A stretch of 64,000 nucleotides of DNA. Source: JAGVSR01 sp963742405 (GTDB lineage Bacteria; Pseudomonadota; Alphaproteobacteria; Rhizobiales; Hyphomicrobiaceae). Under the pieces are notes generated by a model. That model saw only the letters and a list, made by a program, of their open reading frames with translations. It did no database searches and was not told the DNA's origin. Both the position numbers and the translations under genes were made by a program. This document shows, piece by piece, positions 8,877 to 19,175 of this stretch (its first letter is position 1; every line of letters starts with the position of its first letter). Where the stretch lies: NCBI GenBank assembly GCA_963742405.1, contig CAVUMB010000005.1, positions 62,001 to 126,000 of the forward strand, in the 5' to 3' direction.

Positions 8877-9953
8877 TCAAAGCTTGCCGTCGACGGCGAG
8901 CTTCAGATACTCAGACGTAAAGCGAAGCTTGATATTTTCCTTCGATCCGAGCACCGAGCCGTCGGCGAATTCAATACCGATGTCGTCGGCGCTCTTGGCG
9001 CCCTGGCCAAAGAGCCCCTTTTCGAACGAGAATTTGCGCACGTAGTCGAAGCGATCCTTGTCTTTCGGATCAGCAATGAATTCGAGCGCTTCCTTCGGCG
9101 TCGTGAACAGCTTCGTGGTGGCGAGCTGAGCTTCGAACCCGGCCAGATCCGTACCTGAAGCCTTGCCCTGCGATTCCCGCGCCGCCTTACCCTTGTCGGA
9201 CTTCTCGACGGTCAGCGCGACAACTTCGAACCAGGCGCCCGTAAGCGCCTTGGCAAAGTCGGGGTTCTCTTTCAGCAACGCGGTATTGGTAATCAGCGCG
9301 TCGACGATTTCTCCCGGGAACGACGTCGAAGAGATGACCAGGTTGGCATCCTTCTCCGAATCGATGTCGGCCAGCATCGGGTTCCACGCGACGATCGCCG
9401 ACACGTCCCCGGTCTTGTAGGCCGAGACCCAGTCGGCATCGGTGGTGTTGACGATCGTGATGTCTTTCTCCGTCAGACCGACGGTGGAGAGCGCGCGGGC
9501 AAGGAAATAGTGCGAGACAGACAGCTCCAACAGGTTGACCTTCTGGCCTTTGATATCCTCCAGCTTGGTCTTGCCCTTCAGGATGAGGCCGTCGTTGCCG
9601 TTCGAGTAGTCACCGGCGATGAGCACAGTGGTGTCGACCCCGCCGACTGACGGAATGGCAAGAGCATCCATCGTGGTGGAGGTCGCCGCATCAAACTTTC
9701 CGGCGGTGAACTGGTTGATGCATTCGACGTAGTCGCCGACTTGCGTGATGTTGATCTTCAGACCGTATTTGTCGGCCCACTTCTTGACGATGCCGTTGTC
9801 GCCGGCATAGCCCCAGGGCATCCAGCCGGCATAGATGGTCCAGCAAACGTTGAATTCTTTCTTCGGCGCGGCGCTGGCCGGTGCCGCGAGTGGCAGCGCC
9901 AGTGCGGCCAAAGCCGCAAGGCCGAACGCGAACTTGGATGGGCGGCTCGTCAT
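8877..9953 (-). CDS. ABC transporter substrate-binding protein, urea/guanidine carboxylase region
   Basis: A 358-residue periplasmic binding protein of the NitT/TauT-like group. It has a Sec signal peptide (positive N-region, hydrophobic core to about residue 25, cleavage near PASA/APKK). The mature start EFNVCWTIYAGWMPWGY is typical of the subfamily found beside urea carboxylases. The ATG is preceded by AAGGAGAT, a near-perfect Shine-Dalgarno. It is the first gene behind the guanidine-I riboswitch. It should deliver guanidine, or a guanidino compound, to the permease and ATPase in the same operon. Confidence 0.93.
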   Translation of the reverse strand: MTSRPSKFAFGLAALAALALPLAAPASAAPKKEFNVCWTIYAGWMPWGYAGDNGIVKKWADKYGLKINITQVGDYVECINQFTAGKFDAATSTTMDALAIPSVGGVDTTVLIAGDYSNGNDGLILKGKTKLEDIKGQKVNLLELSVSHYFLARALSTVGLTEKDITIVNTTDADWVSAYKTGDVSAIVAWNPMLADIDSEKDANLVISSTSFPGEIVDALITNTALLKENPDFAKALTGAWFEVVALTVEKSDKGKAARESQGKASGTDLAGFEAQLATTKLFTTPKEALEFIADPKDKDRFDYVRKFSFEKGLFGQGAKSADDIGIEFADGSVLGSKENIKLRFTSEYLKLAVDGKL

Positions 9954-9955
9954 GG

Positions 9956-9987
9956 GGATCTCCTTGTCACCACCGTTAAATAGATCC
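9956..9987 (-). promoter_or_regulatory. Possible ribosome-site sequestering helix in operon leader
   Basis: On the minus strand GGATCT (9982-9987) can pair with AGATCC (9956-9961), which contains the 3' part of the AAGGAGATCC Shine-Dalgarno of the binding protein gene. I see no T-run terminator between the riboswitch and this gene, so translational control is a reasonable guess. The helix is only 6 bp long. Confidence 0.35.
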
Positions 9988-10082
9988 GGAGGGCAACGAA
10001 GATCGGACGAGGCCTGGAATGCGCGGGGTCGGTGCGCGTAGGGGAGGCCGTCCGTCCGAAAGCCGAAGCTTCTCGCGGTACA

Positions 10083-10193
10083 GGTCTCCCGGGCTTTTGT
10101 CCCGCCGTGGCTCCGGACGCGCGTTGCCGCGTATCCGGGAGCGCATCTCTTGGACCAGTCACCGCGCTGCCACTGCGCGGCCGGAACCCTAGA
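10083..10193 (-). promoter_or_regulatory. Guanidine-I (ykkC) riboswitch
   Basis: The minus strand contains the hallmark conserved blocks in the right order: CTAGGGTTCCG at the 5' end, CTGGTCCAAGAGA in the middle, then CACGG and GGGACAAAAGCCCGGGAGACC at the 3' end. Variable stems separate the blocks. These are the signature of the ykkC subtype 1 RNA, which binds free guanidinium. It lies about 130 nt upstream of the binding protein start codon and should activate the whole operon when guanidine is present. The match is strong by eye. Confidence 0.93.
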
Positions 10194-10330
10194 TGCATTA
10201 TGCATGACGTATTGCAGCCGCCGTGCCAAAGCCCCGAGCGCTGTAATTGCAGGCTTTTTTGCAGGCGCCTCAGCGATTGATGATGGCTAGGCCAGCGATC
10301 AGCTTAAAAAACGTGCATTAGAACGGTCGA

Positions 10331-10735
10331 CTAGGCGACGGGCCGTTCAACACCGTTCGGCGGTGGCCCCATCTGGCCGAGCTGTTCGAACTCCGCTTCC
10401 GAGTAAACGCGCGAGCGCGTCAGGAAGCGGACACCTTCGGGTGCCTCCAGCGAGAAGCCGGAGCCGCGCCCGGGCACGACGTCGATCAGCAGCTGTGTGT
10501 CCTGCCAGTACTCGAACTGCGCTTTGCCGATGTAGAACGGGTGCCCGCCAATCTCGCCCAGATAGATGTCTTGCGCCCCGACGCGGAACTCGTTGCGCGG
10601 GTAGCACATCGGCGCCGACCCATCGCAGCATCCCCCGGACTGATGAAACAGCAGCGCGCCGTGCATGGCCTGGATCTTGGCGATCATCTCCAGCGCGGCA
10701 GGCGTCGCGCTGACGCGCATCACGGGTTCGGTCAT
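10331..10735 (-). CDS. DUF779 family protein
   Basis: A 134-residue DUF779 protein. Features seen include HQSGGCCDGSAPMC (three cysteines), IGGHPFYIG and the end of the fold at VVPGRGSGFSLE. DUF779 genes are often found next to aldehyde dehydrogenases, as here, but the biochemical role is unknown. The cysteine cluster suggests metal binding. Its ATG overlaps the stop codon of the isochorismatase-like gene, so the two form one transcription unit. Confidence 0.88.
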   Translation of the reverse strand: MTEPVMRVSATPAALEMIAKIQAMHGALLFHQSGGCCDGSAPMCYPRNEFRVGAQDIYLGEIGGHPFYIGKAQFEYWQDTQLLIDVVPGRGSGFSLEAPEGVRFLTRSRVYSEAEFEQLGQMGPPPNGVERPVA

Positions 10736-11328
10736 GTCGGCACCTTGCTGTTGTCGGAGACCACGATTGCAAAAATATCGGACAGCGCAGCCAGCGAAGC
10801 GGTGTGCAGGGCCGCAGCCGGAACATCGCCGCCGCTCGGATCGGGGATCGAGCGCGTAGCGGTCCCCGCCGCCACTACCGTCGGCCGGTACCCGTGACTG
10901 AAAGCCGCCCGCGCCGTGGAGTTGATGCAGACGTGCGTCATGAACCCGGCGAGCACGACGTCGGTCACGCCGAGGCGCTTCAATTCCGCGTCGAGATCCG
11001 TGCCGGCGAACGCGCTCGGAAGAGTCTTGGTAATGACTTTCTCGTCCCCGGCCGGCGCGACCGGATCGGAAATCTGGCCGATGGGAGCGGTTACGTCGTA
11101 GGGCGAGCCGGGCCCCGCGTCGTGCCGGATGTGGATGACCGGCGTCCCGGCGGCACGTGCGCGCGTGAGGAGGCGCGCGCACTCGTCAAGCGCCGGCTCG
11201 ACGCCCTCGAGCTGCATGACACCTTCGCGATACGTGTTCTGGCAGTCGATGAGAATCAAGGCTGACTTCGACAGCGGCGCGGGCTGCGACGGAAGCTGCA
11301 GCAGGGACCGGAGTGTAGGGCTCGACAT
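10732..11328 (-). CDS. Isochorismatase-family cysteine hydrolase
   Basis: A 198-residue cysteine hydrolase. The triad is visible as Asp in LILIDCQN, Lys in ITKTLPSAF and Cys in MTHVCINSTARAA. The family includes amidases, nicotinamidases and isochorismatases, so the substrate is undetermined. A GAGG sequence precedes the ATG. It overlaps the DUF779 gene by 4 bp and lies downstream of an aldehyde dehydrogenase, separated by a terminator. An amidase or ureide-type role would fit the nitrogen-compound setting but is not shown. Confidence 0.88.
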   Translation of the reverse strand: MSSPTLRSLLQLPSQPAPLSKSALILIDCQNTYREGVMQLEGVEPALDECARLLTRARAAGTPVIHIRHDAGPGSPYDVTAPIGQISDPVAPAGDEKVITKTLPSAFAGTDLDAELKRLGVTDVVLAGFMTHVCINSTARAAFSHGYRPTVVAAGTATRSIPDPSGGDVPAAALHTASLAALSDIFAIVVSDNSKVPT

Positions 11329-11402
11329 CAGGGCCTCGTCGGGTGAATGTCACAACATAAGGATCGCGAGGCCGGCAACACAAGAGCCGCACCGCTATCG
11401 AA

Positions 11403-11434
11403 AACGAAAATGGGCCCGGTCTTGCGACCGGGCC
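11403..11434 (-). terminator. Rho-independent terminator of aldehyde dehydrogenase gene
   Basis: On the minus strand an 8-bp GC-rich stem (11427-11434 with 11413-11420) with a 6-nt loop is followed by a T-rich tract (ATTTTCGTTTT). It lies 25 bp past the aldehyde dehydrogenase stop codon. Confidence 0.85.
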
Positions 11435-11458
11435 TTCGTTCGTGAGCGCCAGGGCAGC

Positions 11459-12979
<1,521 letters not shown>

Positions 12980-13184
12980 GGATTTCCTCCTCGGCGGTTT
13001 TGATTATTTGGGCCGTATCCCGTCCGCTCGCGACTGGGGGCGGCCTTCTCTTAGCCAAGCGCGATGCTATATCCATTGCGGCAGGGGCGGAACAGTTGTC
13101 CTTTGGTCGAGAGACGGGAACCGTTTCTGCTGCGCCGCACAAATGCACGCTGGTTCACGTCGTAATCGGGCGAGTAAAGTGGAG

Positions 13185-14627
13185 TTATTCCGCCGCCGCG
13201 CTCGACTTTTCTCCGCCCAGCCAGTGCGCAAGGTCGGCGAGCGCTCGCCGAGATTGTAGCTTCTTTTTCGCAAGCCCGCGTTCTGCACCTTTCAGCCGCT
13301 TCCCATCGGCGGTTGTAAGCGGCGCATCGTCGAGCGGTGGCAACAGACCATAGTTAATGTTCATCGGCTGGAATGACCGCGGACGAGGCATTTCACCATC
13401 CGCCGTTATGCTGTCTTCGACGAGAATGTGTCCGCCCGTAATGTGATCGAGGAGCGCACCGAGCGCCGTTGTCGACGGCGGCGAAACGACCCCACGGGAC
13501 AGTCGTTCGGCGGCCGCAAACCGCCCCGCGAGCAGGCCGATCGCCGCGCTCTCAACATAGCCTTCCACTCCCGTGATTTGTCCTGCAAAGCGTAAGCGCG
13601 GCATTGCCTTAAGCCGCAACGAGCGATCGAGCACGCGCGGCGAGTTGAGGTAGGTGTTGCGATGCAGGCCGCCGAGGCGCGCGAACTCCGCGTTCTGCAA
13701 GCCAGGGATCATGCGCAGCACACGCACCTGTTCGGCGTGCTTCATCTTGGTCTGGAACCCAACCATGTTCCACAGGGTGCCGAGCGCATTGTCCTGCCGC
13801 AGCTGTACGACGGCATGTGGCCATCGGCCGGTGCGCGGATCGTCGAGGCCGACGGGCTTCATGGGCCCGAAGCGCAACGTCTCGCGGCCGCGTTCCGCCA
13901 TGACTTCGACCGGCAGGCAGCCATCGAAGTAGGGCGTGTTAGCCTCCCAATCTTTAAAAACGGTCTTTTCGGCCGACAGCAGTGCATCGATGAAGACTTC
14001 GTATTCGGCTTTGCTCATCGGGCAGTTGAGATAGTCGGCGCCGGTGCCGGCTGGGCCCAACTTGCCGTAGCGCGACGCGCGCCACACGATCGAGGTGTCG
14101 ATCGTGTCGACATGGATGACCGGAGCGATCGCATCGAAAAATGCCAGCTCGGCTTCACCGGTAAGTGCTGCGATCGCCGCACTGAGGCCCGGGGACGTCA
14201 ACGGTCCCGTGGCGACAACCACGCTGTCCCACGCATCGGGTGGCAGGCCAGACACTTCGCCGCGCGCAATCGTAATCAGCGGATGTGCCGCAAGCCGTCG
14301 TGTCACTTCGGCCGAAAATGCATCGCGGTCTACGGCGAGCGCGCCGCCGGCCGGCAGTTTGGTCAGGTCACCGGCCGCAAGGATGACGGAATTGGCGCGA
14401 CGCATCTCCTCGTGCAGCAGGCCGACCGCATTTGTTTCCCACTCATCCGAGCGAAATGAATTCGAGCAGACAAGTTCGGCAAGGCCATCGGTCCGGTGCG
14501 CCTCGGTCATGCGCTCCGGGCGCATTTCGTGCAGCACCACGGGCACGCCGGCCTCTGCGATCTGAAAAGCAGCCTCCGAGCCCGCGAGGCCCCCGCCGAT
14601 GACGTGGATGGGATTGATATTTTGCAT
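13185..14627 (-). CDS. trmFO: Methylenetetrahydrofolate--tRNA-(uracil-5-)-methyltransferase
   Basis: 480 residues. The N-terminal FAD-binding motif GGGLAGSEAA is at about residues 11-20, followed by VVLHEMRPER and LVCSNSFRSD. Further TrmFO blocks include the central DYLNCPMSKAEYE region and QITGVEGYVESAAIG. The enzyme makes ribothymidine at position 54 of tRNA using 5,10-methylene-THF and FAD. The length matches the family. It is a lone minus-strand gene with a 205-bp gap before the aldehyde dehydrogenase gene. Confidence 0.95.
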   Translation of the reverse strand: MQNINPIHVIGGGLAGSEAAFQIAEAGVPVVLHEMRPERMTEAHRTDGLAELVCSNSFRSDEWETNAVGLLHEEMRRANSVILAAGDLTKLPAGGALAVDRDAFSAEVTRRLAAHPLITIARGEVSGLPPDAWDSVVVATGPLTSPGLSAAIAALTGEAELAFFDAIAPVIHVDTIDTSIVWRASRYGKLGPAGTGADYLNCPMSKAEYEVFIDALLSAEKTVFKDWEANTPYFDGCLPVEVMAERGRETLRFGPMKPVGLDDPRTGRWPHAVVQLRQDNALGTLWNMVGFQTKMKHAEQVRVLRMIPGLQNAEFARLGGLHRNTYLNSPRVLDRSLRLKAMPRLRFAGQITGVEGYVESAAIGLLAGRFAAAERLSRGVVSPPSTTALGALLDHITGGHILVEDSITADGEMPRPRSFQPMNINYGLLPPLDDAPLTTADGKRLKGAERGLAKKKLQSRRALADLAHWLGGEKSSAAAE

Positions 14628-14784
14628 TTGTCGAGCCTATCCCACGCATGGCCGCAACGGTCAATTCTGTCATCGCAGACATGGATTTAGGGAACAAAGC
14701 GCCGGATGCGACGTTGTCGCCACGAGGGTCCAATTGTTCACCAGACAATACGCATTCTCGTCGACCTGTAACGGAGCTCTCGAT

Positions 14785-14991
14785 ATGAACGATGTAGCTT
14801 TTCTCTTCGACGTAAGCCCGGGGCCGGCCTGTGCCATCCCGGAGGATAAGAAAATATTTCGTGTCACTGCCGAATACGCGACCGCCGCATCACACGAAGT
14901 ACCCGCCACGTGGTTCGTTGATTCCGAACCGGAATCTGACGGGTCGCTTAAGGGACCGCAGTTGCCGGTTCCGCACATGTATTCAGCATAG
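14785..14991 (+). CDS. Small hypothetical protein
   Basis: A 68-residue open frame starting MNDVAFLFDVSPGPACAIPEDKK. It is supported by a CGGAG ribosome site 8 nt before the ATG and by a terminator-like hairpin downstream at 15021-15058. No domain, signal peptide or membrane segment is recognised. An overlapping minus-strand frame lacks a ribosome site. It may be a real small soluble protein, but coding status is uncertain. Confidence 0.45.
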   Translation: MNDVAFLFDVSPGPACAIPEDKKIFRVTAEYATAASHEVPATWFVDSEPESDGSLKGPQLPVPHMYSA

Positions 14992-15020
14992 ATTCGTTCA
15001 GCGTAGATCAGTAAGCGTCG

Positions 15021-15058
15021 AACCCGGCGAGGTCAGTGATAGCCTTCGCCGGGTTTTA
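15021..15058 (+). terminator. Terminator-like hairpin, plus strand, overlapping 3' end of cydB
   Basis: AACCCGGCGA (15021-15030) pairs perfectly with TCGCCGGGTT (15046-15055), and TTT follows on the plus strand. It spans the cydB stop region on the other strand. It could end transcription of the small plus-strand gene just upstream; on the minus strand there is no T-run. Confidence 0.5.
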
Positions 15059-16064
15059 CTTTGCCGCGAAACGTCCAATAGACGAATGCTGTGTAACCAA
15101 GGATGAGCGGCAGCAGCGCGACGGTGCCGATCAGCATGAATAGTTGTGACGACGGATGCGCCGCAGCCGCCCAGATCGTGAGTGTCGGCGGAACGACCAA
15201 GGGCAGTGTTGAAATCGCCAACCCGGCGAAGCCGAGGAGAAAGAGCGCCACCGTCCCTACGAACGGGGTCCTGTCGCGACCACTCTCCAAGCCGCGCCAG
15301 ACCGTCACCGCCGCCAGTCCGGTGAGGAGTGGGATCGGAGACAGATAAAAGATGTTCGGTAGCGAGAACCACCGTTCCCAAATACGTGGATCGGTCAGCG
15401 GCGTCCAAAGGCTGACGGCGGCGATTGCGGCCAGCACCACCACCAACAACACGCGCGCCTGTTCGCGCGCCTGCGCGGCCACTTCGCCGGTCGTGCGCAT
15501 GATGAGCCATGTCGTGCCAAGCAGCGCATAGCCGGCCACCGTCGCGACGCCGATGAACAGCGGGAACGGTTGCACCCAATCGAGCATGCCACCGGCGAAG
15601 TGGCCGTCCTTCACAGGCAAGCCACGCAGCAGACCACCGAGAATGACGCCCTGCATGAACGCCGCGGTGATAGATCCGCCGGCAAAGGCGATGTCCCACA
15701 ATCCATGATTGGGCTTGGCGACCCAGCGATACTCAAACGCGACCCCGCGAAAGACGAGTGCCAGAAGCATGATGATCACGGGCAAGTAAAAGCCGGACAT
15801 GATGATGCCGTAGGCGAGGGGAAAAGCCACAAAAAGCCCGCCGCCGCCGAGGATCAGCCAAGTCTCGTTGCCATCCCAGAAAGGCGCCACGGAATTCATC
15901 ATCACGTCGCGATCATTTTCCTCCGGCGAGAAAGGGAAGAGGATGCCGATGCCGAGATCAAACCCGTCGAGCACGACATACATCGCGATCGCCGTGCCCA
16001 GAAGTCCGATCCAAATGATCGGCAGCCATGTCGCCATCGCCTCGCCGCTTGCCATCTCGACCAT
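15033..16064 (-). CDS. cydB: Cytochrome bd-type quinol oxidase subunit II
   Basis: A 343-residue integral membrane protein with about nine hydrophobic segments. Characteristic blocks are YVVLDGFDLGIG near the N-terminus, WDGNETWLILGGGGLFVAFPLAY and FRGVAFEYRW. The gene starts one base after the cydA stop codon, so the two are co-expressed. Together they form a quinol oxidase that reduces oxygen at low tension. The pairing with a short subunit I suggests the cyanide-insensitive (Cio) branch. Confidence 0.94.
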   Translation of the reverse strand: MVEMASGEAMATWLPIIWIGLLGTAIAMYVVLDGFDLGIGILFPFSPEENDRDVMMNSVAPFWDGNETWLILGGGGLFVAFPLAYGIIMSGFYLPVIIMLLALVFRGVAFEYRWVAKPNHGLWDIAFAGGSITAAFMQGVILGGLLRGLPVKDGHFAGGMLDWVQPFPLFIGVATVAGYALLGTTWLIMRTTGEVAAQAREQARVLLVVVLAAIAAVSLWTPLTDPRIWERWFSLPNIFYLSPIPLLTGLAAVTVWRGLESGRDRTPFVGTVALFLLGFAGLAISTLPLVVPPTLTIWAAAAHPSSQLFMLIGTVALLPLILGYTAFVYWTFRGKVKPGEGYH

Positions 16065-16065
16065 G

Positions 16066-17472
16066 TCAGTGGACTCCGATGATGGCTTCGCGCGTGGCTT
16101 CTTCCGCAGCCGAGAGCGGCCGCGACGGCTGTCCATGAGGCGGCTCGTCCGCAGCCCCGGACGGGCCTTTGTCGATGAGGCGATTGATGTAATAAACGCC
16201 CATCGAGAACACGGCCGTGTAAACAAGCACAAACAGGATCAGCGTTGTCAGCACGGCGTTGAAAGTGATGGCGGGTGAGACCGCGTCGGTGGTCCGCAGT
16301 ATACCGGTTGCAATCCACGGCTGACGGCCGGTCTCCGTCACCCACCAACCGGCGAGGATGGCGATGAACCCCATCGGCCACGCATGCTGCACGAGACCGA
16401 GGTAAGCGCGCGATTGGAATAGTGTGCCGCGCCACCACAAAAATGAACCGACACTTCCCATAAGGATCATCAGCATTCCCATGCCGACCATGACGCGAAA
16501 AGCAAAAAACACCGGCGTAACGGGCGGCCGGTCCTCGGGCCGATAGTCGTTGAGACCTTTGAAGGTGCCTTTGAAGTCGTGCGTGATAACGAAGCTGGCC
16601 AGCCCTGGGATCGGCACCTTTACCTCGTAGGCATTGCCGTTTTTCTCCGCGTTGGGCAGCGCAAACAGCAGCAAATCCGCCGGTTCCTTGCCATTCCAGT
16701 GTCCTTCCATCGCCGCCAGCTTGGCCGGCTGATACTCCTTCGTGTTGAGACCGTGCATGTCGCCGAGAACAAGTTGGAGTGGTGCCAGCACCGCCACCAT
16801 TCCAAGACCCATGCGCACCATTGTCCGCGCTTCGTCCTCGAACCGTCTTTGCATCAGGTAGCGCGCGCCGACCGCGAGAACCACGATAGATGTCGTGAGG
16901 TAAGCAGCGGTGAACATATGCGAAAAGCGGTACGGAAAACTCGGATTGAAGATGATTGCGAGCCAGTCTTCCGGATAGGCAATTCCGTCGCGAACAATGT
17001 GACCGGCCGGCGTGTGCATCCAGCTATTGGCCGCAAGGATCCAGAACGCGGAGAGCGATGTGCCGACGGCAACCAGAACAGCGGCAAGCACGTGCAAATT
17101 TGGCGACACTCGGTTCCACCCGAATAGCAAAATTCCAAGGAACGATGCCTCGAGAAAGAAGGCTGTCAGAACCTCGTAGCCGATGAGCGGTCCCAGCACG
17201 TTGCCGGTTGCGCGCGAGAAGCCGGCCCAGTTGGTGCCGAACTGGTACGACAGCACGATGCCCGAGACGACGCCCATCGCGAAGCTGACCGCAAAGATCT
17301 TGGTCCAAAACCGCGCCAACCGATTGAACCGCTCCTCGCCGGTTAGCCGCCAGCGCACGAGCAGTGTGGCAATGAATGCCGCCAGCCCGATCGTGAAGCT
17401 CGGAAAAATGATGTGAAATGCGACGGTGAACGCGAATTGCAGGCGCGCCAGGAAAACGGCATCGAAATCCAT
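16066..17472 (-). CDS. cydA: Cytochrome bd-type quinol oxidase subunit I (CioA-like)
   Basis: 468 residues. His20 (VAFHIIFPSF) is the expected heme b595 ligand, and GRQPWIATGILRT is the conserved block late in subunit I. It is shorter than the E. coli enzyme of about 520 residues, consistent with the short Q-loop of cyanide-insensitive oxidases. The start MDFDAVFLARLQF follows an ACGGAG ribosome site; the open frame extends 48 non-conserved codons upstream. It forms an operon with cydB. No FNR-type box was seen in the 176-bp upstream gap. Confidence 0.94.
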   Translation of the reverse strand: MDFDAVFLARLQFAFTVAFHIIFPSFTIGLAAFIATLLVRWRLTGEERFNRLARFWTKIFAVSFAMGVVSGIVLSYQFGTNWAGFSRATGNVLGPLIGYEVLTAFFLEASFLGILLFGWNRVSPNLHVLAAVLVAVGTSLSAFWILAANSWMHTPAGHIVRDGIAYPEDWLAIIFNPSFPYRFSHMFTAAYLTTSIVVLAVGARYLMQRRFEDEARTMVRMGLGMVAVLAPLQLVLGDMHGLNTKEYQPAKLAAMEGHWNGKEPADLLLFALPNAEKNGNAYEVKVPIPGLASFVITHDFKGTFKGLNDYRPEDRPPVTPVFFAFRVMVGMGMLMILMGSVGSFLWWRGTLFQSRAYLGLVQHAWPMGFIAILAGWWVTETGRQPWIATGILRTTDAVSPAITFNAVLTTLILFVLVYTAVFSMGVYYINRLIDKGPSGAADEPPHGQPSRPLSAAEEATREAIIGVH

Positions 17473-17648
17473 GAATTGGGCTCCGTCGGGAGGACTATCG
17501 CGCACTATGATCTTGTTCGCCCGGCGCCGTCGAGCGTTGTCGAGTTGTTGCCGGTCGGAATGAGCAGGTCCGCTCAAGCTCTGGCCAAGCCGGAAAAGAT
17601 GACCTAAGACAACCACGTGACAATTAACGAACCTGATTGGAGACGACG

Positions 17649-17888
17649 ATGGGCAAAGCGCTCACCTTGATCCTGCTCGCGGCCGCCGCCGCCATTCTCG
17701 CCTACGTTTTGGTGTTGCCGAAGGCACCAGTGCCAAGTGCCGATACGCCCGCGCCTGTATCAGCGCCAGCAGCACCGGCCGCTGAACCTGCCCCGGCCCC
17801 GGCCGCCGAACCTGCGCCGGCCCCGGCTCCAGAAGCCGCCCCCGCGGCTCCGGCAGAACCAGCACCTGCTCCGGCTCCGACGCCCTGA
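17649..17888 (+). CDS. Ala/Pro-rich single-pass membrane peptide
   Basis: A 79-residue protein. An N-terminal hydrophobic helix (about residues 5-24) is followed by a tail made almost wholly of Ala, Pro and Glu in repeated PAPA and AAEPAP units. GGAG lies 6 nt before the ATG, and a strong terminator follows at 17913-17944, so it looks like a complete monocistronic unit. It is transcribed divergently from cydAB. Such tails usually span the periplasm as extended linkers; no function is known. Confidence 0.7.
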   Translation: MGKALTLILLAAAAAILAYVLVLPKAPVPSADTPAPVSAPAAPAAEPAPAPAAEPAPAPAPEAAPAAPAEPAPAPAPTP

Positions 17889-17912
17889 TCGCGCACCGCC
17901 GAACGCACAACG

Positions 17913-17944
17913 AAGAGCGTGGCACCTTGTGCCGCGCTCTTTTT
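17913..17944 (+). terminator. Rho-independent terminator
   Basis: AAGAGCGTGGCAC (17913-17925) pairs with GTGCCGCGCTCTT (17929-17941) with one G-U pair, followed by a T-run. It lies 24 bp after the Ala/Pro-rich membrane peptide gene. Confidence 0.85.
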
Positions 17945-18082
17945 GCGCTTTGGGTGTCTCAAAAGGCAGCCCGCCACAATCGAGCCGCAAAACCCGCGCA
18001 CCCTTGAACATCGTTCATTGCGCTCTGATCCGACATGGTGTGCCGGTGACGCAAGCAATGACGCAGGCAATGGAGCACGACG

Positions 18083-19175
18083 ATGTGGGGCTATCAGAGC
18101 CGGCTGACAAAAGATCTCCAGCGCTGGCAGTCGGCTGGTTGGATCAGCGCTGAGGCCGAGCGCTCGATCCGGGCGGACGTGGCTGCGCGCAGCCGTGGCG
18201 TTGGACTACCGGGTGCGCTCGCTATTCTGGCGGCAGTGCTGATCGGCTTTGCCGTCATGAGTTTCGTTGCCGCCAACTGGCAGGAAATGCCGCGGCTGCT
18301 TCGCCTTAGCCTTCTCGCAGCGATGTTGTGGTCATCCTATCTTCTGGCTGACGCACTGTTCCGCCGCGGCCACGAGGCGTTCGGCCATGCCGCCGTGATG
18401 GTTGGCTGCAGCGTCTTCGGCGCCAGCATCATGCTGGTCTCCCAAATGTACCACATGGACGGTCATGCACCGGACGCGGTGCTCTTGTGGGCAACGGGAA
18501 CGTTACTGGCTGGCGTGCTGGTCCGGTCCAATCCATCGCTCGCGTTTGCCCTCGTGTTGTTTTCATTCTGGGGCATTTGGGAAACGGCACTGAGTCAAGC
18601 CATGCACTGGCCATATCTTGTGCCATGGGCGTTGGTGGCAACCGCCTTTTACTGGCAGCGCTGGCAACCCGGCGTGCATCTCGCGGGACTGGCTCTCAGC
18701 GGTTTCATCCTCACCTTCGGCTATATCCACCACAGCAACGGCGGACATGAAGCGGTGGTGATGGCCGGCACCATCATTGGCGCCGTCGCCGCGCTGGGGC
18801 TGGTCAAAGATTCCGCGCCTCGCCATCGTCTGGCGGGCTGGTCTTGTCTATGCGCTGCTTGTGATTTTCGCGGGCCTTTTCGCATTGCAATTCTTAAAGT
18901 CGCCGTCGACTGCCATGTTCATACTGCTGGCTGTGCTGGCGCTGGCAGTGACACTCGCAGCCATCTGGTGGGGATTGGCTGCCGATGACCGGCTCGCGCT
19001 CTGGCTCGGCTACATCGGCTTTTCAATCGAGATTCTGGGCATCTACGGAAAGACCGTCGGCTCGCTCCTTGGATCGTCCGTTTTCTTCCTCACCGCCGGC
19101 TTCGTCGTTGCCGGATTGGCCTACTTTGCCTATCGCCTGCATCAGCACCGCGATGCGCAGGAGTTGCTGTCATGA
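18083..19175 (+). pseudogene. DUF2157 membrane protein, frameshifted
   Basis: The N-terminal DUF2157 part (LQRWQSAGWISAEA, then several membrane helices) is open to about 18830. The remaining helices (WRAGLVYALLVIFAG onward) continue in the next frame and end at 19175. The total length of 1093 nt becomes 364 codons after removing one base near 18810-18835, giving a 363-residue protein. No slippery heptamer is seen, so programmed frameshifting is unlikely. The last codons overlap the start of the GDYXXLXY gene as ATGA, which supports the corrected frame. Function unknown. Confidence 0.8.

Noticed and set aside
18083..19175. Programmed ribosomal frameshifting as an explanation for the broken genes
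   Set aside because: No slippery heptamer with downstream structure at the joins, and the pattern recurs in unrelated genes including four times in tyrS.
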